A stretch of DNA of 64,000 nt from Akkermansiaceae bacterium (GTDB taxonomy: Bacteria > Verrucomicrobiota > Verrucomicrobiia > Verrucomicrobiales > Akkermansiaceae). A model generated the notes under the pieces. That model did not search any database. It saw nothing but the letters and a program-made list of their open reading frames with translations, and was not told where the DNA came from. The stretch spans positions 1 to 64,000 of the forward strand of contig JANYEC010000109.1 in NCBI GenBank assembly GCA_025363295.1, written 5' to 3'. This document shows positions 53,224-62,197 of the stretch, one piece after another. The position numbers were made by a program, and so were the translations under genes. Position 1 is the stretch's first letter. Each line of letters opens with the position of its first letter.

Positions 53224-54516
53224 TTTTTTAAAGCGATAATAGATTTTTCTCAACCGCCGGATATGCCCGTCGATGAGAAGTTCAATCAAAGAAGCCAAGG
53301 ACTCACCTATACTTTGTAAAAACATCAGCCGGTCTGGAAGTGTTTTATCTAAACACGGCAGCACGGATAAACGCCGTGGCCAAGCTTTTTCATCGCGCGC
53401 TTGCAAGGCCGGAGAAGCCAGCAGCGCCTGCCACCTTTTTGCAATGCAATCCCACCCTAATTCTTCTGAAATCGCTTGGGATGCCTGTTCTGATAGACGG
53501 GTTAGCAGTTCGCGATCCTCATGAAGCACAGAAATCGCCTCCGCAAACTTTGCCGGATTGTTTACATCTACCAGAAAACCTCCGGCGGCCTGTACGATGT
53601 CACTTACGCGGCCAGGCGCGTCCCCAGCGACAGGGACTAGGCCGAAGGCCATCGCTTCCTGCAGCGCCAGAGGAAACGCCTCCCTATCGGAAGTTGAAAC
53701 AATCACATCGTACTTGGAAAAAAGCCCGGGCACCTCGTGGTGGCTAACGTTTCCTATCAGCACTACTTCTCCGACTTTCAGTTCATCTAGCGCTTGAGCC
53801 ACAAATCCGGCTTCCGGCCCACTTCCTGCGATGTTCCATTGGAATGGCACCCCACGCTCCCTCAGTGCCGTAGCGATACCCACAATACTTCTCGCTCTTT
53901 TGGCTTCTTCCGCAAGCCGACCAAGATAAAGCAGACGAAGTGGATGACCCCCAGTGGATTCACGTTTCAAAGGTGCTTCAGGTAACAAAATTCCAGGCGG
54001 AATAAAATAACAAGGGCAACACGGCGGCGGCGACAAGCTATTCAGCATATCCAGGCCCATTTGCGACACACACACAATGGCATCGAGGTGTTTGGAATAA
54101 CAGCCAGCCAGCGCGACATTATCCACATCCACTGCATGCACGACGCCTATTCTAACTACATGCGACGGCAAATGTCTAACTACTTCACAGGTTTTGGAAT
54201 TAACCGTGAAAATAATCCGCTCCGGCATTTGCGCCCGGATCACCGCATAGGCATCATGCAGGAAGCGCCGTCTCGTGAATCGCTGTTTCAGTGACGAATG
54301 AATCGGAAAATCAACCAAACCTTTTAAGAAATTCGCGGTGTCGTCGGGATGAGTCGGATCAATCGACAATCCGACTGGAGTTAGATTTTCCAAATCAAAG
54401 AGCTTCCTCGCCAAGTAGGCGTTGAACACCGTGCCCCCTCCAAGACCCCACCGGGTCTCAAGAAAAAATAAACGTTTCACTTGCTGATCCGCAAGCTGCC
54501 GAGTTGACGTTGTCAT
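53218..54516 (-). CDS. GT4 family glycosyltransferase (opposite strand)
   Basis: 432 residues. GT-B fold with RWGLGGGTVFNAYLARKL at the N-terminus, LRLLYLGRLAEEAKRARSIV at the start of the C-domain, WNIAGSGPE, and a donor motif STSDREAFPLALQEAMAFG followed by VPVAGDAPGRVSDIV. A C-terminal 60-residue basic amphipathic extension could bind membrane. It is the only minus-strand gene between 41 and 64 kb; it converges with the acyltransferase and diverges from the SGNH gene. Confidence 0.88.
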   Translation of the reverse strand: MTTSTRQLADQQVKRLFFLETRWGLGGGTVFNAYLARKLFDLENLTPVGLSIDPTHPDDTANFLKGLVDFPIHSSLKQRFTRRRFLHDAYAVIRAQMPERIIFTVNSKTCEVVRHLPSHVVRIGVVHAVDVDNVALAGCYSKHLDAIVCVSQMGLDMLNSLSPPPCCPCYFIPPGILLPEAPLKRESTGGHPLRLLYLGRLAEEAKRARSIVGIATALRERGVPFQWNIAGSGPEAGFVAQALDELKVGEVVLIGNVSHHEVPGLFSKYDVIVSTSDREAFPLALQEAMAFGLVPVAGDAPGRVSDIVQAAGGFLVDVNNPAKFAEAISVLHEDRELLTRLSEQASQAISEELGWDCIAKRWQALLASPALQARDEKAWPRRLSVLPCLDKTLPDRLMFLQSIGESLASLIELLIDGHIRRLRKIYYRFKKS

Positions 54517-54581
54517 GGGGCGATGCTGTCTATGACCGATATTGTTTCAATCGCCAATTCGAGCAACCTAGCCGGGTTATC

Positions 54582-55328
54582 ATGTCGCCCTCCTCCAACA
54601 CCTTGAAAGGCGCGATTAAAACACTCTCGATCCTCCTCGCTGCAGGCACTCTCATCATACTTGCCAGCTATGGGGCCATTCACGCAGCCAAACGTCTTTG
54701 GATGCGGATCTCATCTACCCAAACTCGAACTTGGAACATCATAATTGAGCAACGCAAAAACGAATTTTCCGCGCAATCGTGGCTTGACCCGCGTCCGCTG
54801 AATGTCCTCGCCGGAGACAGTCACGTTGAATTTGGAAATTGGTATCAAGACTGTCACGGCGAGTTTGCTATCCGAAATTGCGGCTTGGCATCTGCCGGAA
54901 TCGAGAACGTCGCCGATTTACTCTCCGCACTCAAAGAACCTAGGATCGAAAACCTGCTACTGCTTTGCGGAATCAACAATCTTGGCCGAGAGGAAACACT
55001 CTCGCAGTGTTTGGATAAATACGCGCACCTGCTAGACCAAGCCCGCGCACTGGCTCCGCAAAAAATCATCGCCGTCTCGGTAATGCCCCTGCGACAGAGC
55101 TTCGCCGATTCAAGGAGCCGTGAAATCAATGCTAGAGTGCGGGAATTCAACACCCTACTCAAAGTGCTTTGCGGGCAACGCGGCATCCTCTATCTCGACG
55201 TCACTGCGATCCTTGCCGACACCAACGGTGGACTGATAGAAAAATTTACCGAAGACGGACTTCACCTCAATCCAAAAGGATACGCTAGGATCACCCCGAA
55301 AATATGCAAAGCCCTTTCCCGCAATTAG
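54582..55328 (+). CDS. SGNH-hydrolase-like esterase with a signal anchor
   Basis: 248 residues from the ATG at 54582. An N-terminal transmembrane anchor (about 15-37, TLSILLAAGTLIILASYGA) exports the SGNH domain to the periplasm. Catalytic residues: Ser80 in GDSH, Asn in GINNLG, and Asp225-x-x-His228 in DGLHLNPKGY. It overlaps the following acyltransferase-3 gene by 25 nt. In many bacteria AT3 and SGNH domains are fused and act together in O-acetyl transfer; here they are separate coupled genes. Confidence 0.85.
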   Translation: MSPSSNTLKGAIKTLSILLAAGTLIILASYGAIHAAKRLWMRISSTQTRTWNIIIEQRKNEFSAQSWLDPRPLNVLAGDSHVEFGNWYQDCHGEFAIRNCGLASAGIENVADLLSALKEPRIENLLLLCGINNLGREETLSQCLDKYAHLLDQARALAPQKIIAVSVMPLRQSFADSRSREINARVREFNTLLKVLCGQRGILYLDVTAILADTNGGLIEKFTEDGLHLNPKGYARITPKICKALSRN

Positions 55329-56497
55329 AACTAGGCACACCCGGGGACTCCGTAAAGCATTCTTGGATCGATCCATGGCATGTCAGCCCTAGTCTAAACA
55401 AGGATTATGACGTAATCGACGGCCTGCGCGGCATTGCTATCCTGCTAGTCGTCGCCTGTCATGTGTTATACCACAATCCCGTATCCGGGGATCTTGTTAA
55501 AATTGTGGGAGGCGTGATTTCGGCAGGAGCATACGGCGTGACGGTTTTTTTTGCGCTATCTGGATTTTTGATCTCTCTCCCATTTTGGAAACGCAAAAGC
55601 ACGGGGGTGTCCCAGCTCGTGCCACCAGGATATATTCGCCGAAGATTTTGGAAGATCTATCCACCGCTAGGTCTCTCGCTACTTCTGCTGACCCCGATTT
55701 ATTTTCTCAAATCCGGCGACACTGCGTATTTCCCTCTCGCACTCCAATGGTTGGCGGGATTCCCACTGATAGGTTCCGTTTCTGGGGAACTAAATCCAGT
55801 AATGTGGAGCCTAATCGTCGAAGTGCATTTCTACGCCACGCTTCCCCTATTGTTTCTAATTACCCGAAAACTCGATTACAATGCGACCTTAATTCTTCTT
55901 TTCTCGATGCTGCTAGTTATTCCTTTTGTCGTTCGCATGTGGAATTTATCCCACGGCATCCAAAACACTCTGCACCCATCGATCCAAACGCATTATCCCT
56001 CTAACTTGGATGCATTTGCCTGTGGCGTCCTGATCGGCGGCTTGGAAACGATCCGCGCCATCCGCAAAAGCTGGGTCCGTTGCGGCGACTTTGGTTTACT
56101 CTTACTCGGATGCGGATTGTTGTCCGCTTCGCTCGTCGAGTATTTCGGAGTGGCTAATTCCACAATCTATCGTGAAGGCATCGGTGCACTTTTCAAAATC
56201 GCAGCGGGATTATTGATCCTCTACATCGCAGATACAGGGTTTGCGAGAACGCGAGCGTTGTCGGTGACGGGTTTGAGGTGGCTCGGTTTAGTGAGTTATG
56301 AATGGTATTTGTTCCACCAGCCGATTTTTCGTTGGACCCGCCAGATTTTCGGCGGTGCCTCCGGGGGAAGTTTGACTAAATATCTGTTAATCGTCGGTAT
56401 CTCAATCATCGCCAGTCTCGCGCTCGCTGCCCTAACTTATCGTTTTTTTTCTCTGCCGATTCTCCGCAGGGGGCGGAACCGTGCGAAAACAGTATAG
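55304..56497 (+). CDS. Acyltransferase-3 family membrane O-acyltransferase
   Basis: 397 residues, about ten transmembrane helices. YDVIDGLRGIAILLVVACHV carries the conserved Arg and His; GVTVFFALSGFLISLPFW and NPVMWSLIVEVHFYATLPL are the other family signatures. It is coupled by a 25-nt overlap to the SGNH gene. A decayed second copy lies 121 nt downstream. Confidence 0.9.
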   Translation: MQSPFPQLELGTPGDSVKHSWIDPWHVSPSLNKDYDVIDGLRGIAILLVVACHVLYHNPVSGDLVKIVGGVISAGAYGVTVFFALSGFLISLPFWKRKSTGVSQLVPPGYIRRRFWKIYPPLGLSLLLLTPIYFLKSGDTAYFPLALQWLAGFPLIGSVSGELNPVMWSLIVEVHFYATLPLLFLITRKLDYNATLILLFSMLLVIPFVVRMWNLSHGIQNTLHPSIQTHYPSNLDAFACGVLIGGLETIRAIRKSWVRCGDFGLLLLGCGLLSASLVEYFGVANSTIYREGIGALFKIAAGLLILYIADTGFARTRALSVTGLRWLGLVSYEWYLFHQPIFRWTRQIFGGASGGSLTKYLLIVGISIIASLALAALTYRFFSLPILRRGRNRAKTV

Positions 56498-56618
56498 ACA
56501 ATTCACAGACGTCCTCATCTTGGCAGTGAGTTCTGCTATTTAAATCTAAGACTAGCCTTGGGTAAGTAGTGTTTCTATTAGATAATTGTCTGTTGAGAAT
56601 TTCACAAATCTTCAAATC

Positions 56619-57211
56619 ATGAGTGAATCAAAACATTGGTTGGAAAAGTGGCATGTGGCACCTAGCGGGGTTCAGTCTTTAGCGTTTCTTGATGGAATTC
56701 GCGGGTTGGCGATTCTAATGGTAGTAGCATCGCACGTGGTTTATGTGAATCCCACATCATCGGCCATGATAAATTTCATCGGCGGAATGTTGGCTGCCGG
56801 AGCGGTAGGTGTTCCGGTATTTTTCGCCCTGTCTGGATATTTGATTTCCATGCCATTCTGGAGACTGACTTTGCAATTTATTGGACTGACGGCATCGCAC
56901 GCACAACGTCTATCCTGTTTGCCGGCTTGACACTTCTTTTCATTGCGGATCCAGCGAAGGCTTCCATTTGGGGTTTATGCAACGGATGGTTGCGATGGCT
57001 CGGCTTAGTAAGTTATGAGTGGTATTTGCTACACTACCCATTGTTTTTTGTGGTTTGGCACAGCATGGGGATGGCTGGAGGCAATGTTTCAAAATATCTG
57101 GTAAAAACCTGTGTACCTATGCTGGGCAGCTTGATCCTCGCTGCCTTGATCTACCGATTCATCTACCTCCCGATCCTCCGCTGGGGCAGAATCCCGTCTA
57201 AGTCCGTCTAG
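56619..57211 (+). pseudogene. Decayed tandem copy of the acyltransferase-3 gene
   Basis: The first part (56619-56930) matches the N-terminus of the preceding acyltransferase (FLDGIRGLAILMVVASHVVY, FFALSGYLISMPFW). The second part (from about 56885, in the +2-shifted frame) matches its C-terminus (LRWLGLVSYEWYLLHYPLFF, YLPILRWGR). About 200 central residues are missing and the join near 56865-56885 also shifts the frame. Two short ORFs remain, so no functional enzyme is expected. It arose by tandem duplication and internal deletion. Confidence 0.85.
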
Positions 57212-57310
57212 TTTACGATCCCTGCTGTCGGCTTACCTCCCTCCGCCCCATCCTATCAGGTAGTTTTGCCCCTTCGCATCCGACTTCTTTGTCACAAAAA
57301 GCAGACACCC

Positions 57311-58468
57311 GTGAGTCACGACAAACCATCCTTCGCCGTTGCCTGCCCAGTCCGCAGCGTCTGTGATCACCATGCCCGGGTCTTTGCGGAAATAGGGCGC
57401 TTGCAAGGGCACTATTTAGGTACGCGCCGGGGTGCGGAGGGCATCCCGGAATCTTTGTCTAACCGTTTCCCAGTAATCGGGCTGCTTTCCTATGCTGCTG
57501 CGAAAATTTCACCGAATTATGGCGAGGCAGCCAAAGTCGCTTGCTTCCCTCTGTTCGATGCGTGGGTCAAGCGTCAAACCCCAGCAGGTACCGCAGTATT
57601 TTCGAGTTATGGTTATGCGGTGGAAACGTTTCGTAAGGCTCGGGCAACAGGAGGCTTTACCCTGCTAGATGGCGGTAACAGTCATTTCGCCCACTACTGG
57701 CGCGTGGTTAGTGACGAACACGCCCGATGGAACTGCGAGCTCCCACCGTTTCCCCGCCAATGGCACGAACGCGGCCTGCGCTCGCTCGAACTAACCGACT
57801 GGGTTTTCAGCCCCAGTTCTTACGTCGCTCGCTCCTTCATCGAAGAAGGCTTTCCGGCAGAGCGCGTGCTGCATCTGCCCTATCCGGTGAACCTAAGCCA
57901 CTTCTCTCCCGAGCCTAACACGGATTTGCCCGCCTCGCCCCTGCGCGTGGTGTGCACCGGCGGGGTCACGCTGCGCAAAGGCTTCCCCTATCTGTTGGAG
58001 GCCATGCGAATCATTCGTAAGGAACGTGACGCCGTACTCATGCTCACGGATATCGTCCATCCATCGATGAAACCGATCCTCGCCAACTATCGGGACATCC
58101 CGATTGAGTGGGCCCCAATGCTACCACCAGACAAGCTCGCCGCCCGTTTGAAATCCGCGCATGTCTTCGCCCTCCTATCAATCGAAGAAGGCCTAGCGCG
58201 AACCGCGCTGGAAGCAATCGCCTGCGGCCTTCCTGTTGTGTTAACCCCTAACACCGGGACCTCAGATTTTGTCCAACCCGGGATTAACGGCGAGGTGGTT
58301 CCCATCCGCGATGCCACTGCCGCCGCCGAGGCCATAGTCGCCTGTTATGAACGGCGACTAGCTGAAAACATCACTCCCGATACTGCTGCGATCGCCAGCA
58401 CACTTAGCTTCGATCGCTTTCGAGAACGCTTGCTAGAGCATCTAGCGACGATAGATTCGCAAACTTAA
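57311..58468 (+). CDS. GT4 family glycosyltransferase
   Basis: 385 residues from a GTG at 57311; a TTG at 57266 would add 15 residues and no ATG is available nearby. GT-B fold with weak N-domain. The C-domain holds VVCTGGVTLRKGFPYLLEAM and a donor motif LLSIEEGLARTALEAIACG followed by LPVVLTPNTGTSDFV. Donor unknown. It is followed by an AT-rich gap and a broken methyltransferase. Confidence 0.85.
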   Translation: MSHDKPSFAVACPVRSVCDHHARVFAEIGRLQGHYLGTRRGAEGIPESLSNRFPVIGLLSYAAAKISPNYGEAAKVACFPLFDAWVKRQTPAGTAVFSSYGYAVETFRKARATGGFTLLDGGNSHFAHYWRVVSDEHARWNCELPPFPRQWHERGLRSLELTDWVFSPSSYVARSFIEEGFPAERVLHLPYPVNLSHFSPEPNTDLPASPLRVVCTGGVTLRKGFPYLLEAMRIIRKERDAVLMLTDIVHPSMKPILANYRDIPIEWAPMLPPDKLAARLKSAHVFALLSIEEGLARTALEAIACGLPVVLTPNTGTSDFVQPGINGEVVPIRDATAAAEAIVACYERRLAENITPDTAAIASTLSFDRFRERLLEHLATIDSQT

Positions 58469-58476
58469 TATTAACG

Positions 58477-58495
58477 ATATAATTTTCTGTTATAT
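58477..58495. repeat. AT-rich inverted repeat between GT4 and methyltransferase remnant
   Basis: atataa (58477-58482) and ttatat (58490-58495) with a 7-nt spacer lie in a 50-nt stretch of very high AT content. It may be a promoter or a junction scar; nothing stronger can be said. Confidence 0.3.
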
Positions 58496-58520
58496 TCTAT
58501 CAAACTAAATTCACGAAATA

Positions 58521-59267
58521 ATGAGCACTGAAAATTTCTACGACAATTACTGGAAAAGCAACCGACACATCAGTCAGGAATGGGATGATACTCGCTTCCA
58601 GAAGGTTCTTGGGCCAATTCTCCATGCTCACACCGTCCTAGATTAGGGTTGTGGCCTTGGTCATGCATATCAAAAAAAACTAGCAAATGACCGCGAATAT
58701 TCTGGGGCGGATGTAAGTCCCGTCGCTGTCCAAGATTTAGTTAGTAAAGGCTTCACAGCATACGCCATCAACGCCGGAAACGCTACCATTGAGTGCGAGC
58801 AGAATCGTTTTGAGGGAGCCACCTGTATTGAAGTGTTCGAGCATTTGATGGATCCACTCGCATCTGCAAGAGAACTTCTCCGGGTCCTTAAACCTGGCGG
58901 CAAACTCATCACGACAGTCCCAAATTTCGGCTACCATCCATGGCGCATCATGGCGCTCTTGCGTGCTGAAGTACCGTCGGAGCCGGAAAATCGAGCAATC
59001 AACCGCCACAATGGTGTTCATATCCGTTACTTTTGCCCGCGGACTTTCAAAAGATTATTTATCGACGCTGGTTTCGTGGATGTAAGTGTTGGAAGTTTCG
59101 ATGATTCTACCATCTGGGACATCTTCCGGGGATCTGGGCCACTATCGCACATTAGCGATTTTGCCCGCAGGTATCTTCCCAGCGTATTCCATCTACGTTT
59201 TCTGCAAGACATCTGGCCAGGATTGTTTGCTTACCGCATCCGGGTAGTCGCTACCAAACCGCTCTAA
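58521..59267 (+). pseudogene. SAM-dependent methyltransferase interrupted by an in-frame TAG
   Basis: Class I methyltransferase, frame open from ATG 58521 to 59267 (249 codons) except for a TAG at 58644-58646. The stop falls inside motif I: VLD-stop-GCGLGHA, where the family has VLDxGCGxG with a variable residue often Tyr or Ile. Downstream signatures are intact: CIEVFEHLMDP, LLRVLKPGGKLITTVPN and HIRYFCPRTFKRLF (methyltransferase type 11/12 in polysaccharide loci). A Tyr-to-amber substitution or sequencing error is the simplest cause. Restart at an internal Met would lose the SAM site. Confidence 0.85.
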
Positions 59268-59383
59268 TCCATCAGTAGGCATTTATTCTAAATGACGAAT
59301 TTTTTGTTCGAGCGCTACTGCTAAGGCTACGGGATCGTCCACAAAGGGGGCCGTAATCACACGATCTACCTAGCTTCCGAGCT

Positions 59384-59836
59384 ATGAACCGCACTTTCTG
59401 CAACAAAATTTACTCGGCATACGACGTGTTGTGCATCCATGCCGACATGACTTGGTCCACCCTGCGGACCCTCATCAGTTTGCGTTTCCAGGGCTGTCAC
59501 TGTGGTCATAATTTCCGCTCTACTGGCACAGTGCGGGTGAAAGCCCGTGCTGCCGAAAGTATTCTGATAGGTGAAAGCGTTCGCCTGTTAGGGAGTTGGC
59601 GCAGCAACCGGGTCGGACTCTCATCGCCCGTGATTTTACACACTTGGCAAGGAGGGCGTATCGAAATCGGGGACCGCACCGGAGCCTCATCAGTCGCCAT
59701 TTCTTCGCGTTCTGGTAGCGAACATCGCCTTGTCGATGCCAATCTAATTTTAAGACATCACCTTTCAGAACTCCTAACTGACAACTGGATGAGTAACCCG
59801 ATATCCAGCACACTTTTCATTCAAAACCATACCTGA
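59384..59836 (+). pseudogene. Truncated hexapeptide-repeat acetyltransferase
   Basis: 150 residues. The middle has left-handed-beta-helix hexads (ILIGESVRLLG, RIEIGDRTGASSVAISSRSG) typical of sugar O-acetyltransferases. After residue about 112 the sequence loses the hexad rhythm and ends early with unrelated residues. The usual D(S/T)DFHPL segment is not recognisable, and typical proteins are about 200 residues. It is therefore probably a frameshifted or deleted copy. It lies directly before the carbamoyltransferase. Confidence 0.6.
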
Positions 59837-59843
59837 CATAACC

Positions 59844-61604
59844 ATGATTATTCTAGCCTTCAATTACGGACATGATTCATCCGCATGCGTGATCATTGAC
59901 GGAGAAATCCGCGCCGCAATCGCCGAAGAACGCCTCACACGCGCAAAAAATGATGCCACTTTCCCCATCAATGCCATTCAATGGTGCATGGAGTGGGTTG
60001 GGATCACGGATCGGGACATCGATATCGTCGCCTCCGCCGGGCGGAACCTCCGACTCGATGCGCATTCGTTTTTTGAATTTCCCCCGTCGACCCTCGGCGT
60101 AATGAATGGCCTGAAAAGCCGCATCAAGGGAGCCATTCGCTCTAATTATTTCCGGGGTTTGGGAGCGATTGACGGCGTGCTTCCTCTGTATTGCGAGAAG
60201 ATCAAGTTGCGGCATGACTGTAAGGTAATCTCTGTGGAACATCATCTCGCCCACGCCGCTAGCGCTTATTACACAGCCGGGCTCGGAGATCAAAAGACCC
60301 TGATTGTGACAATGGACGGCATCGGCGACGTCACCTCATGCGCGCTCTGGCGCGGCCAAAACAATAAGATCGAGCTCATCCGATCATACGGGGCAGATAG
60401 TTCGATTGGCTGGTTCTATGGCAACGCGACGGAAGGTCTTGGCTGGCGGCACGGTAGTGATGAATGGAAAGTCATGGGCCTCGCTCCTTATGGTAATCCC
60501 CACCCGGGTACCCTTGACGGATTTCACCCCGTTTTCGTGGATGGCAAACTGGTTAAGCCGCATGACTATGGCCGTTTTGGCATCTGGCGTGATCATGGCT
60601 CTCAGCATTTCCATGGCCAAGAGGCAGCTGCCCTAGGGCAAATAGCAGAGAAGCTGGGGCGCGAGGATTTTTCTGCGGAGGTTCAACGCGTTGTTGAGGA
60701 ACAGATGATGGCCTTAATCCTTCCAACCCTCCGTGAGGAGGGCGTCCGTTCCGTATGCTGCTCGGGCGGTTGTTTCCTCAATGTGAAATTCAATCAGAAG
60801 CTCTGGTACAGTAGAGCATTGGATGATCAGTGGATTTACCCGGATCCGGGTGACGCAGGACTAGCCGTGGGTGCCGGTCTTCACGCCTATTACCAAGCCA
60901 ATCCCGGACAATCTAACAAACGACTTCGGGATTTGTATTGGGGGCCTTCCTATGAGGATCAGGAAATCGAAATCATTCTGAAAGAACGCGGTCTGGTATT
61001 CGAGAAACCGGACGATCTCGCGGGCAGGGTTGCGGATCTTCTTGTGAAAAACTATGCGATCGGCTGGTTCCAAGGTCGCATGGAAGCCGGGCCGCGCGCG
61101 CTCGGCGGTCGCAGCATCATCATGAGCCCTCTGCACGCTGACAACAAGGACCGGATCAACGCAAAGGTGAAGTATCGCGAATCGTTCCGCCCGTTCTGTC
61201 CGTCGCTGCTCGCCGAATACCGGGACACCTACCTGAATAACGCCCGCGACGAACGCTTCATGATTACCTCCTTCGAGGCGAAGGAAGAAAAACACAATGC
61301 CATCCCGGCTGTGGTCCACGTGGATGGAACAGTTAGGCCTCAACTGGTGTATCGGGAAACCAATCCGCGCTACCACGACGTCATCAAGGCCTTCGGTGAT
61401 CGGACCGGAGAATACCTGATTTTGAACACTTCATTCAACGTCAAGGGCGAGCCGATCGTCTGCCACCCTAGGGAAGCAATCAAATGCTTCTTTGATACCG
61501 GACTTGAGGCACTCGTACTTGGGTCATACGTCGTTCTTAAGCCGGATATCCAGATGCGTGATTCGGAATGCACCGCCCTACAGCCCGGAGCTCAGTCCAT
61601 GTGA
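59844..61604 (+). CDS. NodU/CmcH-family carbamoyltransferase
   Basis: 586 residues. Transfers a carbamoyl group from carbamoyl phosphate, via an adenylate, to a sugar hydroxyl. N-terminal Kae1-like domain: FNYGHDSSACVI, VEHHLAHAASAYY (metal-binding His near 133), then CCSGGCFLNVKFN. The C-terminal YrdC-like part has QGRMEAGPRALGGRSIIMSP and LILNTSFNVKGEP. It is full-length and appears functional. It would decorate the polysaccharide repeat unit. Confidence 0.93.
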   Translation: MIILAFNYGHDSSACVIIDGEIRAAIAEERLTRAKNDATFPINAIQWCMEWVGITDRDIDIVASAGRNLRLDAHSFFEFPPSTLGVMNGLKSRIKGAIRSNYFRGLGAIDGVLPLYCEKIKLRHDCKVISVEHHLAHAASAYYTAGLGDQKTLIVTMDGIGDVTSCALWRGQNNKIELIRSYGADSSIGWFYGNATEGLGWRHGSDEWKVMGLAPYGNPHPGTLDGFHPVFVDGKLVKPHDYGRFGIWRDHGSQHFHGQEAAALGQIAEKLGREDFSAEVQRVVEEQMMALILPTLREEGVRSVCCSGGCFLNVKFNQKLWYSRALDDQWIYPDPGDAGLAVGAGLHAYYQANPGQSNKRLRDLYWGPSYEDQEIEIILKERGLVFEKPDDLAGRVADLLVKNYAIGWFQGRMEAGPRALGGRSIIMSPLHADNKDRINAKVKYRESFRPFCPSLLAEYRDTYLNNARDERFMITSFEAKEEKHNAIPAVVHVDGTVRPQLVYRETNPRYHDVIKAFGDRTGEYLILNTSFNVKGEPIVCHPREAIKCFFDTGLEALVLGSYVVLKPDIQMRDSECTALQPGAQSM

Positions 61605-61620
61605 ACAACTTTGAGACATC

Positions 61621-61881
61621 GTGAAGGATGATATTGAGAACGGAGTGTTTGAAACCATTGAGAATTTGCGCGACGCAACTCTTCCAACATTAAAGCGTTA
61701 TTGGGACGATGTCACAGCTGTTCTGCGTTTGATTGGTCGCGAGTGGATTCTGTTTCAAGCAAACGCTTCGAAAAAAAATTCTCATGTCACATTAATTCAT
61801 AGAGATAATATTAGAGATCTATCAGATAGCGTATGCCTTAGCTATGGAGATCTTTCACCTATCAGAAGATTTTCCTTGTGA
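61621..61881 (+). CDS. Short hypothetical protein
   Basis: 86 residues from a GTG 16 nt after the carbamoyltransferase stop. The N-terminal half is amphipathic helix (FETIENLRDATLPTLKRYWD), the rest irregular. No family recognised. It may be the start of a longer decayed gene, as the following 300 nt is non-coding. Confidence 0.35.
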   Translation: MKDDIENGVFETIENLRDATLPTLKRYWDDVTAVLRLIGREWILFQANASKKNSHVTLIHRDNIRDLSDSVCLSYGDLSPIRRFSL

Positions 61882-62197
61882 AGGAAAAATACACTAACAA
61901 GTCAAATCCAACGTTCCTCTCGTTCAGTCTCAATGAATCTGTGCGAAGCATGGGCCTAGCGTCGCTATGAAGTTTATATTGTTTTCAAGCTTACGGACTG
62001 CGACGGTGAAGCCAATGAGACCGATACATCCTTGGATTTAGCCAGAGACTGCGGGCACATTACCGCATGTCAACATGCTGACTTGGTCGGAGCATGTGAC
62101 TTAATAAGGCGGATATTGGGAGCGATGTTATAAAATCCAAAACCGTTTCTACTCGGTCAGTCCCATCTTCCGCCCTTTAACTTCCCTCCTCTCCTAC
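61882..62197. other. Non-coding, probably degraded region
   Basis: 316 nt without a credible gene on either strand. It includes a small inverted repeat gcatgt/acatgc near 62072-62085 and a second gcatgt at about 62093. It sits next to other broken genes and is probably decayed coding DNA. Confidence 0.4.

Noticed and set aside
58521..59267. Amber codon as recoded pyrrolysine or selenocysteine
   Set aside because: TAG lies in motif I of a methyltransferase, not a known recoding context; selenocysteine uses TGA, and no pyl genes or insertion element are visible. Mutation or error is simpler.
61621..62197. Sulfotransferase remnant to match the PAPS genes
   Set aside because: No PAPS-binding P-loop-like motif was seen; the frame is too short and unlike the family.
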